In this document: positions 34,840 through 45,475 of the stretch, in pieces
Layout of the letters: each line of letters starts with the position of its first letter
Numbering within the stretch: position 1 is the stretch's first letter
NCBI RefSeq assembly: GCF_018991925.1
Contig: NW_024722158.1
Span: 2,774,283-2,838,282 of the forward strand
Source of the DNA: Homarus americanus
Taxonomy: Eukaryota > Arthropoda > Malacostraca > Decapoda > Nephropidae
Length of the DNA: 64,000 nt
Direction: 5' to 3'
The notes under the pieces: generated by a model
Seen by the model: only the letters and a program-made list of their open reading frames with translations
Database searches by the model: none
What the model was told of the DNA's origin: nothing
Translations under genes and position numbers: made by a program

Positions 34840-36195
34840 ACAATCGAAGTAGTGAGTGAGGGAGAAGAGATTGAGGGAGGGAAGGGGTGGAGTGAGGGAG
34901 AGAGGTTGAGGGGAGAGGGAAGGGTGGAGTGAGAGAGAAGGTTGAGGTAGGAAGGTTGGAGTGAGGGAGAGAGAGGTTGAGGGAGGGAAGGGTGGAGTGA
35001 GGGAGAGAGAGAGATTGAGGGAGGGAAGGGTGGAGTGAGGGAGAGAGAGGTTGAGGGAGGGAAGGGTGGAGTGAGGGAAGAGAGAGAGGTTGAGGAGGAA
35101 GGGTGGAGTGAGAGAGAGAGAGAGGTTGGTAGGGAAGGTTGGAGTGAGGGAGAGAGAGAGGTTGAGGGAGGGAAGGGTGGAGTGAGGAGAGAGAGAAGAT
35201 TGAGGGAGGGAAGGGTGGAGTGAGGAGAGAGAGAGGTTGAGGAGGGAAGGGTGGAGTGAGGAGAGAGAGAGATTGAGGGAGGGAAGGTTGGAGTGAGGGA
35301 GAGAGTGAGGGAGGGAAGGGTGGAGGAGAGAGAGAGAGGTTGAGGTAGGGAAGGTTGGGTGAGGAGAGAGGGAGTTGAGGGAGGGAAGGGTGGAGGAGGG
35401 AGAGAGAGGTTGAGGAGGGAAGGGTGAGTGAGGGAGAGAGATTGAGGGAGGGAAGGTTGGAGTGAGGGGAGAGAGAGGTGAGGGAGGGAAGGTGGAGTGA
35501 GGAGAGGTTGAGGTAGGGAAGGTTGGAGTGAGGGAGAGAGGTTGAGGGAGGGAGGGGGTGGAGTGGGGAGAGAGAGGGGGAGGGAAGGGTGGTGAGGGAG
35601 AGAGATTGAGGGAGAGGGAAGGGTGGAGGAGAGAGAGAGAGAGGTTGAGGAGGGAAGGGTGGAGTGAGGGAGAGAGAGATTGAGGGAGGAAGGGTGGAGT
35701 GAGGGAGAGAGGTTGAGGGAGGGAAGGTGGAGTGAGGGAGAGAGAGAGGTTGAGGGAGGGAAGGGTGGAGTGAGGAGAGGGTGAGGGAGGGAAGGGTGGA
35801 GTGAGGGAGAGAGAGAGATTGAGGAGGGAAGGTTGGAGGAGGAAGGGAGAGACAGATTGAGGGGGGGAAGGTTGGAGTGAGGGAGATTGAGGGAGGGAAG
35901 GTTGGAGGAGAGAGAGAGAGCAGAGGGAGGAGGTTGGGTAGGGGTGAGGAGGAAGGTTGGAGGAGGAAGGGAGAGAGAGATTGGGGAGGGAAGGTTGGAG
36001 TGAGGAAGGGAGAGGTGGGAGGGAAGGTTGGAGTGGGGAGAGAGACAGATTGAGGGAGGAAGGTTGGGTGAGGAAGGGAGAGATTGAGGGAGGGAAGGTT
36101 GGAGTGAGGGAGAGAGAGGGAGATTGAGAGAGGGAAGGTTGGAGTGAGGGAGAGAGAGAGAGAGATTGAGGGAGGGAAGGTTGGAGTGAGGGAGG
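34840..36195 (+). repeat. Purine-rich minisatellite (GA block)
   Basis: 1.35 kb of almost pure A/G on the plus strand, with a unit of about 35 bp built from GAGTGAGGGAGAGAGAGGTT and GAGGGAGGGAAGGTTG. Many single-base gains and losses occur in G runs. A 484-residue minus-strand frame is low-complexity Pro/Leu/Ser and is not a gene. Confidence 0.93.
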
Positions 36196-36254
36196 CAGGC
36201 AGCACTATGACCGGGCCCACACCTCTGCCTTGCTCAACTCCCAATACGCCTGCG

Positions 36255-37975
36255 GTCTCTCTCTCTTCCTTTACTCTCTCTTCCTTTACTCTCCCTTCCT
36301 TTACTCTCTCTTCCTTTACTCTCTCTTCCTGTACTCTCCCCTTCCCTCTCCCTTCCTTTATTCGCTCTTTATGTATTCTCCCTTGCTTTACTCTCCCTTC
36401 CTGTACTATCTCTTCATGTATTCTCCTTCCTTTACTCCCCTTCCTGTACTATCTCTTTATGTATTCTCCTTCCTTTACTCTCCCTTCCTGTACTCTCCCT
36501 TCCTTCTCTCTTCCTGTACTCTCCTTCCTTTTCTCTCTTCCTCTTCTCTCCCTTCCTTTACTCTCTCTTTATGTACTATCCATCCTTTCTCTCCTTCCTG
36601 TATTATCTCTTCCTTTACTCTCCTTCTTTTACTCTCCTTCCTGTACTATCTCTTCCTTCTCTCCTTCCTGTATTATCTCTTCCTTTACTCTCTCCTTCTG
36701 TACTATCTCTTTATGTATTCTCCCTTCCTTCTCTCTCCCTTCCTTTTCTCTCTTTATGTACTCTCCTTCCTGTACCCTCTCTTCCTTCTCTCCCTTCCTT
36801 TACACTTCCTTCTTTTCTCTTTATGTATTCTCCTTCCTTTACTGTCTCTTCCTTTTACTCTCCCTTCCTTTACTATCTCTTCCTTTACTCTCTCTCTTTA
36901 CTCTCCCTTCCTGTACTCTCTCTTACTTTACTCTCCCTTCCTTTACTCTCTCTTCCTTTCTCTCCTTCCTGTATTCTCTTCCTTCTCTCTCCTTTCTTTA
37001 CTCTCTTCCTTTACTCTCCTTCCTTTACTCTCCCTTCCTGTACTCTCCCTTCCTTTACTCTCTCTTCCTGTACTCTCCCTTCCTTTACTCTCTCTTCCTC
37101 TTCTCTCCCTTCCTTTACTCTCTCTTTATGTACTATCCCATCCTTTACTCTCCCTTCCTGTATTATCTCTTCCTTTACTCTCCCTTCTTTTACTCTCCCT
37201 TCCTGTACTATCTCTTCCTTTACTCTCCCTTCCTGTATTATCTCTTCCTTTACTCTCCCTTCCTGTACTATCTCTTTATGTATTCTCCCTTCCTTTACTC
37301 TCCCTTCCTTTACTCTCTCTTTATGTACTCTCCCTTCCTGTACCCTCTCTTCCTTTACTCTCCCTTCCTTTACACTTCCTTCTTGTACTCTCTTCCTTTA
37401 CTCTCCTTCCTTTACTCTCCCTTCCTTTACTCTCCTTTACTCTCTTCCTTTACTCTCTCCTTCCTTTTACTCTCTCTCTTCCTTTATTCCATCTTCCTTT
37501 TTACTCTCCTTCCTTTACTTCTTCCTTTACTCTCCCTTCCTTTACTCTCTCTTCCTTTACTCTCCCTTCCTGTACTATCTCTTCCTTTACTCTCCCTTCT
37601 TTTACTCTCCCTTCCTTTACTCTCTCTTCCTGTACTCTCCCTTCCTTTACTCACTCTTCCTTTACTCTCCCTTCCTTTACTCTCTCTTCCATTACTCTCC
37701 CTTCCTTTACTCTCTCTTTCTATACTCTCTCTTCCTGTACCCTATCTTCCTTTATTCTCCCTTCCTTTACTCTTCCTTCTTGTACTCTCTTTATGTATTC
37801 TCCCTTCCTTTACTCTCTCTTCCTTTACACTCCCTTCCTTTACACTCCCTTCCTATACTCTCCCTTCCTTTAATCTCCCTTCCTTTACTCTGTCTTCCTT
37901 TACTCTCCCTTCCTTTACTCTCCCTTCCTTTACTCTGTCTTCCTTTACTCTCCCTTCCTTTACTCTCTCTTATCA
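36255..37975 (+). repeat. Pyrimidine-rich minisatellite (CT block)
   Basis: 1.7 kb of almost pure C/T with sparse A and G. The unit is about 15-17 bp, TTCCTTTACTCTCCC with variants TTCCTGTACTATCTC and TTTATGTATTCTCCC. All three plus-strand frames are open because stop codons need purines, which explains the 634-, 547- and 476-residue ORFs. The right half is much more regular than the left. Confidence 0.95.
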
Positions 37976-38274
37976 CCTTCCCACTTTTCCTGACGTGTTA
38001 GACAGAGGATTAAATCTATATACCTTTGTCTTTCCTCGGATGAGCTGACTTACCGTCTATCACTTTTTGCATGACAACACTGATTATATATGTCCAGTAC
38101 AGTCAACCAACAAAACCATCTACAAGAAGTTATGTTGAAAATATATGACACAACGGACAAAGGATTTTGATTACCCTACCGAGACAAGAGGAGGTGCAGT
38201 GTTCATTCTGAAATTCATCGATCACCCCAAGTACCTGTTGAACCACTGTGACCTTGCATGGCAATTTTACTGGA

Positions 38275-38280
<6 letters not shown>

Positions 38281-38328
<48 letters not shown>
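38281..38328. repeat. (CT)n microsatellite
   Basis: About 24 CT units, between the CT block and the next minisatellite. Confidence 0.95.
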
Positions 38329-38331
<3 letters not shown>

Positions 38332-38409
38332 CCGTAAACATAATGTCATATACACCACTCCGACTCTCTCACAAACAATTATTAACTCACTACTGATGGA
38401 TAATAACGA

Positions 38410-39190
38410 GCAATTGTTGCTAGCAAACACCTCTGTAAACAGCTAGCAAACACCTCTAAAAATCTAGCAAAGAACTCTGTAAACAGCTAGCAAACACCTC
38501 TGTAAACAGCTAGGAAACACCTCCATAAACACAGCTAGCAAACACACCAGTACACTCAGCTAGCAAACACTTCCATAAACACAGCTAGTAAACACCTTCA
38601 TAAACAGAACTAGTAAACACCTTCATAAACACAGCTAACAAACAGTCCAGTACACTCAGCTAGCAAACACCTCTAAAAAGCTAGCAAAGAACTCTGTAAA
38701 CAGCTAGCAAACACCTCTGTAAACAGCTAGGAAACACCTCCATAAACATAGCTACCAAACAGTCCAGTACACTCAGCTAGCAAACACCTCCATAAACACA
38801 GCTAGCAAACCCACCAGTACACTCAGCTAGCAAACACACCAGTACACTCAGCTAGCAAACACTTCCATAAACACAGCAAGTAAACACCTTCATAAACAGA
38901 ACTAGTAAACACCTTCATAAACACAGCTAACAAACAGACCAGTACACTCAGCTAGTAAACACCTTCATAAACACAGCTAGCAAACACCTCCATAAACACA
39001 GCTAGCAAACACCTCCATAAACACAGTTAGCAAACACCTCCATAAACATAGCTAGCAAACACCTCCATAAACATAGCTAGCAAACACCTCCATAAACATA
39101 GCTAGCAAACACCTCCATAAACATAGCTAGCAAACACCTCCATAAACATAGCTAGCAAACACCTACATAAACACAGCTAGCAAACAGTCA
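38410..39190 (+). repeat. CTAGCAAACACCTCCATAAA minisatellite
   Basis: About 32 copies of a 23-26 bp unit (AGCTAGCAAACACCTCCATA, or the variant CACCAGTACACTCAGCTAGC). The first part is a mixture of variants in higher-order patterns. The right part (about 38990-39180) is nearly identical copies, suggesting recent expansion at the right end. Confidence 0.93.
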
Positions 39191-39259
39191 TATGAACATG
39201 AAGATTCTATTTCTTAATTTCTTCAAGACCTCAGTTGTTGAAGTAGACATATATTATTT

Positions 39260-39575
39260 ATAATATGTAAAAACAATAACGATATGTAAAAACAATAACG
39301 ATATGTAAAAACAATAACAATATGAAAAAACAATAACGATATGTAAACAATAACGATATGTAGAAACAATAACGATATGTAGAAACAATAACGATTTGTA
39401 AAAATAATAACGATATGTAAAAACAATAACAATATGAAAACATAATGATATGTAGAAACAATAACGATATGTAAAAACAATAAGGATATGCAAAAACAAT
39501 AACGATATGTAGAAACAATAACGAAATGTAGAAACAATAACGATATGTAGAAATAATAATATGTGAACACAATAA
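39260..39575 (+). repeat. AACAATAACGATATGTAAA minisatellite
   Basis: About 16 copies of a 19-20 bp unit. Three minus-strand frames (YRYCFYISLLFLHIVIV-like) cross it and are artefacts. It starts about 70 bp after the previous array. Confidence 0.93.
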
Positions 39576-39969
39576 CGCAAGGAAGAGTTAATAGTTATAA
39601 AGTGTAAACAAGAAATAAAAGTCTTTATTTTGGAGGCGATGAAGCCATGGTTATGTTAGGTTGGGTTTATAATGAACTGGTGTTGAAATACTATGGACCG
39701 TTATAAATACATTAATTAATAGTATAATAAAGTGGTAAATATTGAAATATGACTACAAAATAATTCCTCTATCTGTCTGTCTGTCTTTAACCTGCTAGGG
39801 GAACTTTTCACTACCATCCACACTACGACTACCACCCCCACCATCACGACCACCACCATTATTATCAAACCACGACTGCTACCACCACGTAGTTCAGGTT
39901 AAGTTACGTTATTTTATGTCTATATCTCTCCCTCTCTCTGTCTTTTAATCTAATCTTCGAGTGGTTGGT

Positions 39970-40120
39970 CTGTTCTTAGTTAATTTGTTAAGAGTTTTAT
40001 TTGTCCAGTGTTAGTGCAGAAGGAAGCTGAAGTACCCTGAGGAATCCTGTGATGTTTGGTAGTCACGCGTGTGTCCCGTCCAAGACTCGAACCCATGACA
40101 CGATGGTGAAAGACATCCTC
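39970..40120 (-). mobile_element. tRNA-derived SINE, second copy
   Basis: It shares TTGTCCAGTGTTAGT(G)CAG, GTTTGGTAGTCACGCGTGT and AAGACTCGAACCCATGA with the element at 28510-28690. On the minus strand the last word is TCATGGGTTCGAGTC, a good pol III B box. The A box is less clear in this copy. Confidence 0.65.
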
Positions 40121-40447
40121 TATATTCTCATTTTTTCTTTGCATCGAAGACGAATTATTGATAGTCTGATTTTACTGGGACCTCATCATTAATTCAGCAC
40201 AACACACCACATTTTGTTATCTACAGTACGTGCCCTCATATTGGGTACCGGTTTTATAAGCCACTAGATAAAGGTCGTTTTTGCCAAGCTTAATGACCCA
40301 CTTAAGACTCATGCGATGGGTCATGAAGACATTTCACCACGTGAGAGCGTGAGAAGGCTAATTAACTGTGTGAATCTCCCGCCAAGTTAACATGTGCGAG
40401 AAGCATTACCTGTACTGATGTGCTGATAGAGTGTTTGTCTTCTGTGA

Positions 40448-40487
<40 letters not shown>

Positions 40488-40984
40488 TTGAGAGTATGGA
40501 GCACAACAAGCTCTATGCCCTATATCATTATATTAAGAAATATATCAGTACCATGTTGCCAATGTAATATTTAAATATATTGGAAATATATAAATATTTC
40601 ATATTAATGTTTGGTTAAGATTGAACTTCATGGTGACTAAAGATCGGGCAACCACAGCACAGTTCTCTTAGTATTGTTAATTATAAATAATCAACATAAG
40701 AAATAAGATCTCGAGTGTTAATTAATATGATAAACGAACAAGTAGTTGTTATCGAGACCGAAGAAGTAAGAATATGAGTGACGTCACAACCGAGATCTTG
40801 GTAGTGACAGAAGCGGGGGGAGGGGGAAGAGGGGGGGGAGGGGGGGAGGGGGAGGTGAAAGTTTAGAGACTGGATTGTTCTAAATGAAGCCGCTCTTGAT
40901 CTATATTTGTTTGTACATATAATAAATAATAATTTTCAATATATCTGTATAAATGTAATTAAATATCTTCGTAAGCTACAGTTC
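40121..40984. other. Intergenic, with (CA)n and a G-run cluster
   Basis: No gene was seen. (CA)n lies at 40449-40482. TGACGTCA occurs near 40779. A very G-rich tract at 40813-40858 has many runs of three or more G and should be able to form G-quadruplexes. Confidence 0.5.
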
Positions 40985-41145
40985 CCAAAGGGCTCGGTGG
41001 GATAGTGGTGAGGGCGCTAGGGAACCAGGGCAGACCGAGTGGGTGCCCAGTTGTGTTAAGTTAGTAGTTAGACCAATGGGAGGAAAAACTCGACCCTACA
41101 CCAAGTTGACGGGCATCTGGTCGACCAAGGGGCCTTTGCCTTGTG
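40985..41145 (+). mobile_element. tRNA-like SINE head, tentative
   Basis: GGGCTCGGTGGGATAGTGGT has the look of a tRNA 5' half with an A-box-like TGGGATAGTGG. A clear B box is not seen. ACTCGACCCTACACCAAGTT and GTCGACCAAGG follow. This composition is common at the head of decapod SINEs, but I rate it low. Confidence 0.35.
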
Positions 41146-43528
41146 CGGGGGAGGCATTACATGTAAATTATACCATAACCTTTACATAGCAGGATAATTA
41201 AGTGAACTTCGTTAGAGATGTGTTCACTTGTCTTCAGGTTTCCTTACTTAACCTGAGTAATGAACACCGATCATCACGTCTAAACCGATAGTCGCCAACT
41301 ATTTCAATTATCTACTTCAGTGCCAGTATGCAAACATTATAATTCATATGTTTGCAATGTTTCAGCTATCATTTCAAAATTTTGATTACTGTAGATGCAA
41401 CTATCCTAAAAAAATATTACTAATTTTTGGTTCCAAGTACGAGTATGTAAGTAAAGCTGCATACGTTACTGTATGCAAAAGTAAATTTTTACGAGAGAAT
41501 CACCAAAGCGTCACAATGTTCTGGTGGGAGATATTGTCCTGAACATAATGGCAATAATAATTTGTACATTTATTTATGTTTAATTCACAGGATTCCGAGT
41601 ATTTGTCCTTTTTTAAACATGTATAAAAATGTAAGCAAATTATGTTCAAAAGAAAATAACTGTTATATACGGAGGAGTGTAGAACAACATGTACAGTATT
41701 GTGAGAAAAAAAAATTACCCATAATTTGACGACACGAAATCTCTTGAGAAACTGATTTCCCATACAGCCTCGCCACCCGTGACTAAACTCTCGTGAAAGT
41801 TGGATCTTGTCGGGAAATATTATACAGTTTTGCCATTTTATAGGTATGAGTAAAGATTCAAGTATAGACGATTACCTTCACTCATGATTTTCCCGGTAGT
41901 GGCAGAGAGGAGCGTGGGTAGGTGAAAGGCAAGAATGTGGGTAGTGCGACCTTTCCGCCATCCCACGGTACTGGCCGACACTAGGAAGCACAACTAGCCT
42001 AGCCTCATGATATTGTTGAGGGTTAAGGCAGTTCCGAGGGAAACTGTCGTTACTGTAAATGGGCGAGACGGAAAGAACGATAAAGATTCGAGTTACTGAA
42101 CTTTACTAACACATATTTCATTGCTTAAAGAATAATCATGAAAAACTAGTAAACAATGTTGCTAAGATTTTCTTTTTTCTCAATATTTATCGTTATTTCT
42201 TATAATTTAGGGTAAGTTTCAATGTATATCTTGGCTTCTAAGATAAAATATACGTAAATATTATCATCAACAGTTTCAAGTGCTGCTGCGAAATTTTAGT
42301 CTTCCAAAATTTCGATATATTTTAGCACAAACTGAAAATTATAATAAAATCAAACAGTGTAGTGGAGGAGTCTGACACCACGACCACACGCGAGAAAATG
42401 TCAACCAATTCAGTATGTTTTGTTTATTCAGCTCACATTCCACTCTTATTTATTGGTTTGGAAAGTGTACGTTCCTCTCGCTCTCCATCAACGCCCGAAT
42501 ACCTTAATACTGTACACACCAACAAGAACACTTAATATTTACAATGACAATACACAGCCACAGGAAGTATAATCTCCAATTGTTGCATACTTTCGTGTAT
42601 TCTTGTACCAAAAATTATGAAGATAAATTATATATGTATTATTTTCAGTATTTTTTTTTTTAAATTTCGATACATTTTTTACGTCATAGCGAATTCTAAC
42701 ATCTGTATACCGTACTTCACCAGTTGATGAATATAAGAGATCTAATACAAACGAATATTCATACACTGGGTATAAGGCATATTTAGGGCTATACTGAGAG
42801 GTCTATTATATCTAAGAGGTGTTTATATGGCGACCAAGTGGACACACAATAACTTCCTACCATTCGTATGTTACCGTACTCTTCTTTCTGTCCATGCGCG
42901 CCACAAGTGACAAATGAAGTGAGGCGCAATGAAAGTTCACTGGAGAATAAACGCAGACGTCATTTCTACACAGTACAGATGGCGGCAGAATTACTCCCTA
43001 ACACCTGTGACAGTCTTCGTGACTTCATTATCTATGAGAGAACGCAAGTACAGTAAGTGTAAAAAAAACTAAGAATTATAAACGTCCGTATCTCTGTTAT
43101 TAATGTGAGCACCGTGTTTTCTTTGTTCTTGTTAGCATTACTCTTCCATCTGTATGCAAACGAGTTACAACATCATGTTCATTAAAGTAATATTTAGGGT
43201 ACATTTAAATATTGCTATATTATTTACTAAAGACTAAAAGAATTATAGTCAGATTGTCTCATCCCTAAATATTAGCAATTGTCTTGCTTTACCATTTTCT
43301 CTATTCACTATCGGGTAAACTATGACAGTAAAGTACCAATCATTTGTCTGATATTAAACATGTACAGTACCGGTATATTCATTTAGCAACAGTAATTTCA
43401 GAACAGCCCATCTAGTGCGAGTTTTGACAAATTACAGTAGTTGTTCCCTTCTTGAGGAAGGTCGCCTTTCTTATTCAAACACAGCATATACACGCATACC
43501 TACTGTAAATGTTCACCTATACATGTAC
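41146..43528. other. No recognised feature
   Basis: AT-rich DNA with short frames only (for example 41348-41542 and 42868-43056). I see no transposon motif or splice-bounded exon. Confidence 0.35.
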
Positions 43529-43530
43529 AT

Positions 43531-43588
<58 letters not shown>
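43529..43588. repeat. (CA)n microsatellite
   Basis: About 28 CA units. A matching (TG)n of about 13 units lies at 43757-43782, so the two could pair in a transcript. Confidence 0.95.
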
Positions 43589-43591
<3 letters not shown>

Positions 43592-43788
43592 TTCACCACG
43601 AATATTGTGCATTATCACTATAGGCAGAAGGAGGTAGACATGGTTACTTGTAAGCCCACTGTGCTCATGACTCACCCGATAGAAGTCATTTTCGTGGCGA
43701 AGTTTTATTGTGGCTTAGCAGATCAGTCCCAATGCTTCCGTGCGTCGCATATGAATGTATGTGTGTGTGTGTGTGTGTGTGTCCCCAA

Positions 43789-45170
43789 ATGGCCGTGAAA
43801 TAAAGTTAAATACCAATAAGAACTAAAAAAAACTAAGACCTGCAAACAAACAAATAAATACAAGGAAGTGTGATAAGTAAGAGGATGGAAAGTGAAGGGT
43901 GTAGTCCAGTACTCAACACCGTATGTACGCTGGTCATGTAATAAGACTTTCTCTCACATCACCTCACTAACTTGTGTTGAGTTCTACGTTGTCAGCTCCT
44001 CAGAGGCGAATCGTTTTTTTTTTACTTGTCGTAGCCCAAAGTTCACGTAGCATCAAGCACACTCCACACTAATTCATTCTGAACATCTACGTTGAACTCT
44101 AAAAAAGGGTTAGAAAGTTTCACTGAACGCTAGAATGAAAGTTATTGTTAAGTGCAAAAAGGAACTTTCAGTAAATGCTTAAGAAATACACATAGTTAAA
44201 TAATAAAAAAAAGAGATATTGCTGAAAGTATGAAAATAATGCTTTAGATAATTGTTAATATAACTTTTCATCCACTATAAAAAAGTTTTCCTTTAACATA
44301 ACACAAAACAATTACCCCGGAATGTGAAGTCTTGTAAAATGAATATCAACGTGAGCTTCATTACGCGCTGGACATCACTATAAACACCGCGACCTTCAGG
44401 AGTATCGTCTTCCATGAACTTTAACTTGGAGCTCTACCAGGTCGAGGCACTCCACTTTATATGTCCCGTAGCAATAAAGTTCCTGGTAACTTATGGTTTA
44501 CCAGCATCGATGCCGAGTGTGACGCTGTAGGAAACATATCCGAGAAAGTATAGGCCAAGGGTAACACCTTTGTTTTGTATAATGGCATGTTGTGGGCGTG
44601 AGGTCAGGGTGCAATAGTGTGGTAGGCGTGGGAAGGAAGGTCGCTCGAGTCACTTCCCCCCCCCCCTTCTACACACACACCCACACACACTTTGCCTCCT
44701 AAACAAATAAGAGGGATGTACTGGACGTGAGCCTTTATTATATTATACGCGTTTTATGAAGACTAATTACTTAAATATTAACCATAAAAAGTGTTAATAT
44801 TGCAGCAGTAATGATATAAGTGAGAGTTTGGTGCACTTTATTTCAACAAGAGGGTACACAGGCCGCGGCACCGCCACCTACCATCACTGACACTAAACAA
44901 CTCATAAACCCAAGAGGATTGTCAACAGTATACTTGGTCCAGGGTTAGATGCTATTGTTTATATTCCCACTTTAGAGACTGCCACTGACCATGTACAGTA
45001 CCATTACTCACCCTTGCTCAAGAACCTATATTATGTCATGAAATATTTAATGGTAAATATTGCTACGTTGTTCAAGATAATAATATGTATGAATATCAAA
45101 TTTATTTGTGAGACAGTTATATGGTTTACATTATGTTTTTTGAGAGACGCGAGTTTACAGAAGCAAGCAA
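43789..45170. other. No recognised feature
   Basis: AT-rich sequence with C-runs near 44658-44668. No coding region or repeat family was recognised. Confidence 0.35.
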
Positions 45171-45458
45171 GTAAGAGCCATGGGCGTCCGCAGGGAGGGG
45201 CAAGGGGGGGCATTTGCCCCCCCCTGGAAAATAAAAAATTTGAAAAAATTACATGGAAAATACAAAATGAATAAAATAACATAAACATTTCTCAACAGTT
45301 CATTCAGTTAGAGCAGGTTACTACTCTTGGAACAGGAATTGGAGCCGTCGGGGATCTCTTCCGAAATTGTCAATGATGTCTTCACACTTCACACGTCGAA
45401 TTCAGGATAACATTGCCCCCCCCCTGCATTTTTTTCTGCGGACGCCCATGGTAAGAGC
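45171..45458. mobile_element. hAT-type MITE with intact 8 bp target duplication
   Basis: The element 45179-45450 (272 bp) has a perfect 15 bp terminal inverted repeat CATGGGCGTCCGCAG. It is flanked on both sides by GTAAGAGC (45171-45178 and 45451-45458). The 8 bp duplication points to a hAT transposase. Internal C-runs and G-runs (TTGCCCCCCCC and GGGGGGGCA) sit symmetrically. No coding capacity. It lies about 20 bp beyond the 3' end of a CR1-like LINE. Confidence 0.93.
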
Positions 45459-45475
45459 ATACAGGGCAGTCCCAT

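Noticed and set aside
36144..38048. 634-, 547- and 476-residue plus-strand frames
   Set aside because: All three frames are open because the tract is nearly pure C/T. Translations are meaningless Leu/Ser/Pro/Tyr repeats.
39223..39580. Three overlapping minus-strand frames of about 105-115 residues, hydrophobic
   Set aside because: They translate the 19-20 bp minisatellite in all three frames and are not membrane proteins.
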